64,000 nt of DNA from Clostridia bacterium (GTDB lineage Bacteria; Bacillota; Clostridia; Oscillospirales; CAG-272). Shown here piece by piece: positions 59,092 to 64,000 of this stretch. Below the pieces are notes generated by a model. It was not told the DNA's origin. It saw only the letters and a list, made by a program, of their open reading frames with translations, and did not search any database. Both the position numbers and the translations under genes were made by a program. Where the stretch lies: NCBI GenBank assembly GCA_017501545.1, contig JAFVWS010000008.1, positions 1 to 64,000 of the forward strand, in the 5' to 3' direction. The stretch's first letter is position 1. Every line of letters begins with the position of its first letter.

Positions 59092-60117
59092 ATGAAGAAA
59101 AAGCTTGTAATTATAGGCTCTGGCCCAAGTGGACTTGTTTGTGGTATTTCTGCCGCTAAAAATGGAGTAGAGCCAAAGGACATTTTAATTCTCGAAAGAG
59201 AAAAGGAGCTTGGTGGTACACTAAATCAATGTATTCATAATGGCTTTATGGAAAATTTAACAGGTACTGAGCTTGCCTCAAACCTCATAAAGGCTGCCAA
59301 GGGAATGGGTATTGAATGTATGACAAACGCGTGCGTTTTGTCGCTATCAAAGGATAAGGTTTTAACCGTTATCTCGCCTGAGTCAGGCTATCTAAAAATT
59401 CAAGCCGAGGCAGTAATTTTAGCAACTGGCTGTCGTGAGCAATCTCGTGGGGTTTTGTCAATCGGTGGCGCACGTCCTGCGGGCGTTTTGTCAGCTGGTG
59501 CAGCACAAAGATATATAAATCTCAAGGGCTATATGCCTGGTCGTAAAACAGTAGTTGTTGGCTCAACAGAAATAGCATTTATAATTGCCCGTCGTATAAA
59601 AATTGAGGGTGGCACCGTTATTTGCGTATGTGAACCAAAGGGCGCACCGCTTGCTGATAAAAAATATATCAAGGAGTGCCTAACTCCGTTTAATATTCCT
59701 TTCCGTACAATGCATAACGTAACCAAAATTTATGGCAAGGAAAGAATTGAGGCGGTTGAGATTTGTCAGCTTGACAAAAAGGGCAAGCCGATAAAGAAAA
59801 CTAAGGAGAAAATAGAGTGCGATTCGCTTGTTTATTCCTGTGGCTATACTCCCGATGTTGATATTGCAATTGAGGCTGGTATGGTTATCAAAAGAGACAC
59901 CAAGGGTCCAAGGACTAAGCGAAATAACGAAACTACAATTTCAGGCGTTTTCGCCTCTGGCAACGCGCATATAATCCATAAAAGCATTGATAAAATTATC
60001 AAGGAATCAGCAGGCGTTGGAATAAACGTTGCAAAATTCCTGCAAAGGCAAGCAAATGAATTAAAGGAGAAGGAAAATGAGGATAGTGCTCACAACGACA
60101 GTGAAGATAAAGAGTGA
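59092..60117 (+). CDS. GlpB-like FAD/NAD-dependent oxidoreductase
   Basis: 341-residue pyridine-nucleotide-disulfide oxidoreductase-fold flavoprotein. FAD binding is by IIGSGPSGLVCGISAAK. The redox-type region GTLNQCIHNGF follows, then ATGCREQSRG, and a second nucleotide-binding segment VVVGSTEIAFIIARRIKIEGG that reads GSTEIA instead of the GSGDIG of many relatives. The C-terminus ends in a Lys/Glu/Asp-rich tail. It lies 7 bp after the GlpA-like gene. The last 41 bases overlap the next gene in another frame. Confidence 0.88.
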   Translation: MKKKLVIIGSGPSGLVCGISAAKNGVEPKDILILEREKELGGTLNQCIHNGFMENLTGTELASNLIKAAKGMGIECMTNACVLSLSKDKVLTVISPESGYLKIQAEAVILATGCREQSRGVLSIGGARPAGVLSAGAAQRYINLKGYMPGRKTVVVGSTEIAFIIARRIKIEGGTVICVCEPKGAPLADKKYIKECLTPFNIPFRTMHNVTKIYGKERIEAVEICQLDKKGKPIKKTKEKIECDSLVYSCGYTPDVDIAIEAGMVIKRDTKGPRTKRNNETTISGVFASGNAHIIHKSIDKIIKESAGVGINVAKFLQRQANELKEKENEDSAHNDSEDKE

Positions 60118-60298
60118 AACCTCAACGCTTCTTCCTGTTAAAACAGATAAGCCAATACTAAAAAGCTACTTAAAAACAGCTATGAAAAAAATCAACTCAA
60201 TGGAGCTAAGCGCACCTATATATATCGGTGATATAATAGAGGAGGGCTTTATTGAGGAGGATATCAATCTAATAGCTACAAAAACAGTAGAGAAATAA
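60077..60298 (+). CDS. truncated DUF1667 protein lacking its cysteine domain
   Basis: 73 residues that match the second half of DUF1667: RIVLTTTVKI, LPVKTDKPI and the APIYIGDIIEEG stretch. Full-length members (about 120) begin with a CxVCPxGC...CxRG iron-sulfur-type region, and that whole portion (about 45 residues) is absent. The upstream frame holds no equivalent, and the preceding gene ends with none of those Cys. A strong AAAGGAGAAGGAAA site precedes ATG 60077, so the short form is translated as such, overlapping its neighbour by 41 bp. Confidence 0.75.
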   Translation: MRIVLTTTVKIKSETSTLLPVKTDKPILKSYLKTAMKKINSMELSAPIYIGDIIEEGFIEEDINLIATKTVEK

Positions 60299-60304
60299 TG
60301 TATG

Positions 60305-60577
60305 GGTGTATTTAAGCCTTCCCCTTGAGGGGAAGGTGTCAACTCCGTTGACGGATGAGGTGTATTTAAGCCTTCCCCCTTTGAGGAGAAGCTGTCAACT
60401 TCCTTGACGGATGAGGTGTATTTAAGCCTTCCCCTTGAGGGGAAGGTGTCAACTTTGTTGACGGATGAGGTGTATTTAAGCCTTCCCCTTGAAGGGAAGG
60501 TGTCAACTCTGTTGACGGATGAGGTGTATTAAAGCCTTACCCCTTGAGGGGAAGGTGTCAACTTCCTTGACGGATGA
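60305..60577. repeat. five tandem 54-56-bp hairpin repeats
   Basis: Units start at 60305, 60359, 60415, 60469 and 60523. Each reads GGTGTATT(T/A)AAGCCTT, then a stem (CCTTCCCC/GGGGAAGG type), then GTCAAC/GTTGAC, then GGATGA. Units differ by a few substitutions, some compensatory or pairing-preserving. REP-like rather than protein-coding, between the DUF1667 gene and tRNA-Leu. The rest of the gap to the tRNA (60578-60693) holds only the tRNA promoter. Confidence 0.85.
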
Positions 60578-60639
60578 GGTGTCATCCTTCCGTTTTTATT
60601 AGCCTAATTCAATAATTTTCAAAAAAATCAAAAAAGGTA

Positions 60640-60668
60640 TTGCAAAGCTAAAAAAACTGTGATAAAAT
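60640..60668 (+). promoter_or_regulatory. sigma-A promoter of tRNA-Leu
   Basis: TTGCAA (60640-60645), 17-bp spacer, TAAAAT (60663-60668). Confidence 0.6.
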
Positions 60669-60693
60669 AATCAAGCATTAAAAAATCACACAT

Positions 60694-60780
60694 GCCGGTG
60701 TGATGGAATTGGCAGACGTGCCGGACTCAAAATCCGGTGGTAGCGATACCGTATCGGTTCGACCCCGATCACCGGCACCA
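60694..60780 (+). tRNA. tRNA-Leu (CAA anticodon)
   Basis: 87 bases including an encoded CCA end. The acceptor arm GCCGGTG pairs with CACCGGC. The anticodon arm CCGGA-CTCAAAA-TCCGG gives anticodon CAA, reading UUG. A long type-II variable arm (near GATACCGTATC) and a T-arm CGGTTCGACCCCG are present. Confidence 0.95.
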
Positions 60781-60808
60781 AACGCGCTCAATCGAGCGCG
60801 TTTTTTCT
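60781..60808 (+). terminator. intrinsic terminator of tRNA-Leu
   Basis: ACGCGCTC with GAGCGCGT (60782-60789 with 60794-60801), directly after the CCA end, followed by a T-run. Confidence 0.88.
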
Positions 60809-60877
60809 TTTCACTAAAAAACACCAAATAGTACGATTTAAACGAAAAATAGTACTAAATTTTAGTCAATAACTCCC

Positions 60878-60906
60878 TTTACTTTTTATAATGAGTATGA
60901 TATACT
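60878..60906 (+). promoter_or_regulatory. sigma-A promoter of pcrA
   Basis: TTTACT (60878-60883), 17-bp spacer, TATACT (60901-60906). Confidence 0.6.
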
Positions 60907-60937
60907 TAAAATGATATTTTAGAAATGGAAACGAAAA

Positions 60938-63313
60938 ATGACAGAACAAGAAAAAAATAGATTTTTAAAAGCTAAGCGCGCGCTATTTGATAAGTATTAC
61001 TCATTCTTAAATGAAAAGCAAAGAGAAGCAGTATATACTGTAAATGGTCCAGTGCTTATTTTAGCAGGCGCAGGTAGTGGAAAAACAACCGTACTAACAA
61101 ACCGTATCGCACATATAATTAGGTATGGCAACGCCTATTATTCAAACGACGTGCCAGACTTTTTGACAAGTGATGACATAGAGGCGCACGAAAAGGCTAT
61201 AAATTTGCCAAAGGAAGAGCTTGGTAATTACTTAGAATCATTTTCAAAATACAATTGTCCTCCTTGGGCAATTTTGGCAATTACCTTTACTAATAAGGCT
61301 GCAAACGAGATAAAAACTCGTCTTGACAATATTCTCAACGAAAGTGCAAGCGACATTTGGGCTGGCACCTTCCACTCAGTATGTATGCGCATTTTGCGCT
61401 CACACGGCACAGAGGTCGGCTATCGTCCTGCATTTGGAATTTGCGACACTGACGACTCAAAAAAGCTTATTTCAAGATGTATGAAGGACTTAAATATCGA
61501 CGAAAAGCGTCTTTCAATCAAAGCTGTAATGAACGAAATTGGCAGAGCCAAGGATAGACTAATGGACCCCGAGGCGTATGCCGAGGAGGTTGGCAATGAT
61601 GCCAAATATAAGGACGTAGCAAGAATATATGAGCTTTATCAGAAAAGACTGATGGAGTCAAACCTTCTTGATTTTGACGACATTATTATGAAAACAGTTG
61701 AATTGCTACGTGAAAACCCTGAAACCTTAGCATATTACCAAAACAAATTCAAATACGTTTTAGTCGATGAGTATCAGGACACAAACCACGCACAGTTTGT
61801 GCTTGTGTCACTCCTTGCAGACTTCTACAAAAACGTAATGGTTGTTGGTGACGACGACCAAAGTATTTATAAATTCCGTGGCGCAACCATCGAAAATATT
61901 CTTAATTTCGATGCTAAATATTTAGATGCAACGGTGGTTAAATTAGAGCAAAACTATCGTTCAACCTCAAATATTCTAAACGCCGCAAACTGCGTAATTG
62001 CAAATAATCCTCACAAGCATCAAAAGGAGCTTTGGTGCCAAAACGAGGAGGGCGATAAGATTTTGGTTAAGGAAACCTATACCCAAAATGATGAGTCGCG
62101 CTTTATTATTGACAAAATAATAGAATTAAGAAATAAAAGAAATCTTGACTATCGTGATTTTGCTATTTTATATCGTATGAACGCGCAGTCAATGAACCTT
62201 GAAACAATGTTTGCCAAGAGTGGTATTCCTTACCGTATGCTTGGCGCACTAAGGTTCTATGACCGTAAGGAGGTTAAGGATATAATTGCATATCTTTCAA
62301 TTATTAATAACCCAAGCGACAATGTGCGTCTTCGCCGTATAGTAAATGAGCCTAAGCGTAAAATCGGCGATGCCTCGTTTGATACTGCATCTAAAATGGC
62401 AGAGGAGCTTGGTATACCAACCCTTGAGTTACTAAAAAATGCAACAGATTATCCTGCAATTCCTAAAATGGCAGCAAACGCAATGGTTTCATTTGCAGGC
62501 GTAATTGAGTCACTTCGTGATGACTGCCACACAATGCCACTAAACGCCTTTGTAAAAGAGGTAATTAGACGCACAGGCTATGAGGCTGCACTTGTTGCAC
62601 TCGGTCAGGCAGAGGCGGAGCGCCTTGAAAACTTAGATTCACTTTGCGTTGCAGTAAAGGAATATGAGGACAGCGCAGAGGACCCAAGCCTATCAGGCTT
62701 TTTAGAAGAGGTTACACTTATCTCCGACGTTGACCGCTACGACGAAAATGCCGATGCAGTTACACTAATGACAATACACAGTGCAAAGGGACTTGAATTC
62801 CCAATAGTGTTCCTACCAGGTATGGAGGAGGGCGTGTTCCCAGGACAGCAATCAATTGCTATGCCGTCTGAAATAGAGGAGGAGCGTCGCCTTGCATACG
62901 TTGCAATCACAAGAGCGAAGAAAACCTTAATTATAACTCACGCTAAGGAAAGAATGCTTTATGGTATGACACAGAGAAACCCACTTTCAAGGTTCGTGCG
63001 TGAGATTGACCCTAAATATCTTGATATTAAAAAGGAAAGGCCAGCAGGCTTCGGTGGCTTTGAGCCAACGCCAAAAAGACAGCCACAAAGCCTTCAAGGC
63101 TTGTTTTCTGCACAAGCACGCAGTAAGCCTCAGCCTAAGGCGACAACCCTTTTTGAAATCGGTGACCGTGTGCGCCATATGACCTTTGGTGATGGCACAG
63201 TTTTAAACGTTTCCCCAATGGGCGCTGACCATATGTACGAAATTGCATTTGATACCGTTGGCACTAAAAAGCTAATGGCAAACTATGTAGCTAAACTAAT
63301 GAAGAAAATTTAA
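60938..63313 (+). CDS. pcrA: UvrD/PcrA-family ATP-dependent DNA helicase
   Basis: 791-residue superfamily 1A helicase for repair and plasmid/rolling-circle replication. Motifs in order: LNEKQREAV (Q motif), GAGSGKTT (I, near residue 49), ITFTNKAA (Ia), VDEYQDTN (II), GDDDQSIYKFRGA (III), QNYRST (IV), TIHSAKGLEF (V) and VAITRAKK (VI). The C-terminus carries a PcrA-type Tudor-like RNA polymerase-interaction segment (GDRVRHMTFGDGTV). About 45 extra residues lie between motifs I and Ia compared with Bacillus PcrA. The start has only a weak site (GGAAACGAAA). Confidence 0.95.
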   Translation: MTEQEKNRFLKAKRALFDKYYSFLNEKQREAVYTVNGPVLILAGAGSGKTTVLTNRIAHIIRYGNAYYSNDVPDFLTSDDIEAHEKAINLPKEELGNYLESFSKYNCPPWAILAITFTNKAANEIKTRLDNILNESASDIWAGTFHSVCMRILRSHGTEVGYRPAFGICDTDDSKKLISRCMKDLNIDEKRLSIKAVMNEIGRAKDRLMDPEAYAEEVGNDAKYKDVARIYELYQKRLMESNLLDFDDIIMKTVELLRENPETLAYYQNKFKYVLVDEYQDTNHAQFVLVSLLADFYKNVMVVGDDDQSIYKFRGATIENILNFDAKYLDATVVKLEQNYRSTSNILNAANCVIANNPHKHQKELWCQNEEGDKILVKETYTQNDESRFIIDKIIELRNKRNLDYRDFAILYRMNAQSMNLETMFAKSGIPYRMLGALRFYDRKEVKDIIAYLSIINNPSDNVRLRRIVNEPKRKIGDASFDTASKMAEELGIPTLELLKNATDYPAIPKMAANAMVSFAGVIESLRDDCHTMPLNAFVKEVIRRTGYEAALVALGQAEAERLENLDSLCVAVKEYEDSAEDPSLSGFLEEVTLISDVDRYDENADAVTLMTIHSAKGLEFPIVFLPGMEEGVFPGQQSIAMPSEIEEERRLAYVAITRAKKTLIITHAKERMLYGMTQRNPLSRFVREIDPKYLDIKKERPAGFGGFEPTPKRQPQSLQGLFSAQARSKPQPKATTLFEIGDRVRHMTFGDGTVLNVSPMGADHMYEIAFDTVGTKKLMANYVAKLMKKI

Positions 63314-63324
63314 GGAGATATAAA

Positions 63325-64000
63325 ATGAACATTCCAAGACCAGAGCATCCCAATCCCCAATTTGAAAGAGAAAGCTTTATAAACCTCAATGGAGAATGGG
63401 AATTTGAATTTGATTTTGGCGTAAGTGGTAGAGATAGAAAATTCTACGAAAGAGACAGCCTCAATTCTAAAATTATAGTTCCATTTTGCCCAGAAAGCGT
63501 CCTTTCAGGCATCGGAAACACTGACTTTTTAAACTGCGTATGGTATTTAAAGAAGGTAAACATCGAAAATAATGACAAAAATGTTTTTTTGCATTTTGGT
63601 GCAGTTGACTATGAAAGCTATGTTTACATAAACCACAAAGAGGTGTATCATAATATTGGTGGCTATGTTGGCTTTGATATTGATATTACAAGCTATGTAA
63701 AGCGTGGTGAGGAAAATATTATCACTGTTTGTGCCATTGACACTCACCCAGCAGGCAAGGCATCAGGTAAGCAGTCAAAGAATTACTATTCTGGTGGCTG
63801 TGATTATACAAGGACCACTGGTATTTGGCAAACAGTATGGCTTGAATACGTAGAGAAAAGCTATATTAAGGGCGTAAAATACTACACCTCATTAGAGCAG
63901 AAAAACGTTCAAATTGAAATAGAGACAGTAGGCAATGCTACCTTCACAGCTAAGGCAAGCTATGAGGGTAAGGAAATGGGCGAAATTTCCGTTGAACTTT
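63325..64000 (+). CDS. glycoside hydrolase family 2 enzyme, 3' partial
   Basis: The first 225 residues of a large beta-glycosidase run off the right edge. It opens MNIPRPEHPNPQFER, then FINLNGEWEFEFDFG, the N-terminal jelly-roll sugar-binding domain of GH2 (VWYLKKVNI, LHFGAVDYESYVYINH, YVGFDIDITSYVKRG), and then the first immunoglobulin-like domain from about residue 180. No signal peptide, so it acts on imported sugar. A strong AAGGAGATATAAA site precedes ATG. The catalytic barrel is outside the window, so beta-galactosidase, beta-glucuronidase or mannosidase activity cannot be distinguished. Confidence 0.88.
   Translation, partial: MNIPRPEHPNPQFERESFINLNGEWEFEFDFGVSGRDRKFYERDSLNSKIIVPFCPESVLSGIGNTDFLNCVWYLKKVNIENNDKNVFLHFGAVDYESYVYINHKEVYHNIGGYVGFDIDITSYVKRGEENIITVCAIDTHPAGKASGKQSKNYYSGGCDYTRTTGIWQTVWLEYVEKSYIKGVKYYTSLEQKNVQIEIETVGNATFTAKASYEGKEMGEISVEL

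Noticed and set aside
60305..60577. Possible CRISPR array
   Set aside because: The repeat units abut one another with no unique spacers, and no cas genes are present.

Overview
The window looks like a chromosome segment of a spore-forming, low-GC member of the Clostridia (Bacillota), probably an uncultured saccharolytic gut lineage. Evidence for this: spoIVA, a GerA/SpoVAF-type germination protein and a SpoIIQ-like LytM protein; HPr kinase/phosphorylase; Mini-RNase III; the ecfA1-ecfA2-ecfT-truA order; strong AAGGAGG-type ribosome sites; and near-consensus sigma-A promoters, almost all with 17-bp spacers. The genus cannot be named from the sequence alone. The segment opens inside a SGNH hydrolase gene and closes inside a glycoside hydrolase family 2 gene.

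Layout. 0-9 kb: SGNH hydrolase, spoIVA, two small membrane proteins, CNNM/CBS transporter, HAD phosphatase, ECF-S-like protein, cyclophilin, AI-2E/YtvI-like permease, trpS. 9-12.1 kb is an accessory island: REP-like repeats, then three orphan membrane or lipoprotein genes separated by palindromic GACAG...TGTC units, the last gene bracketed by 33-bp perfect direct repeats. 12-18.5 kb: a response regulator and a histidine kinase on either side of ychF, an RNA methyltransferase and the germination gene. 18.5-18.9 kb is a 420-bp hairpin-rich element. 18.9-30.4 kb: InlB-repeat lipoprotein, ruvB-ruvA-yfhO-DUF951 leftward, and ruvC, a methyltransferase, ecfA1A2T and truA rightward. 30.4-37.3 kb: two CvpA-like genes, clpE-like, proS, gdhA.

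37-48 kb is mainly carbohydrate metabolism: a solute-binding lipoprotein, GH36 alpha-galactosidase, a small HTH regulator, hprK, an oxidoreductase/isomerase pair, and a block of unrecognised genes (42.8-44.8 kb). 48-57.5 kb: SpoIIQ-like LytM protein, a ThyX-fold protein without the ThyX signature in a tight operon with a CDF transporter and a CotH kinase, a shrunken nucleotidyltransferase-like protein, a heterodimeric ABC exporter, and Mini-RNase III. 57.6-64 kb: a glp-like operon of two flavoproteins and a truncated DUF1667 protein, five tandem 54-56-bp repeats, tRNA-Leu(CAA), pcrA, and the start of a GH2 enzyme.

There is no transposase, integrase, phage gene, CRISPR array or obvious defence locus. 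The most unusual material is the palindrome-separated gene array (9.7-12.1 kb), the structured element at 18.5 kb, and two pseudoenzyme-like proteins (ThyX-like at 48.6 kb and nucleotidyltransferase-like at 52.6 kb).
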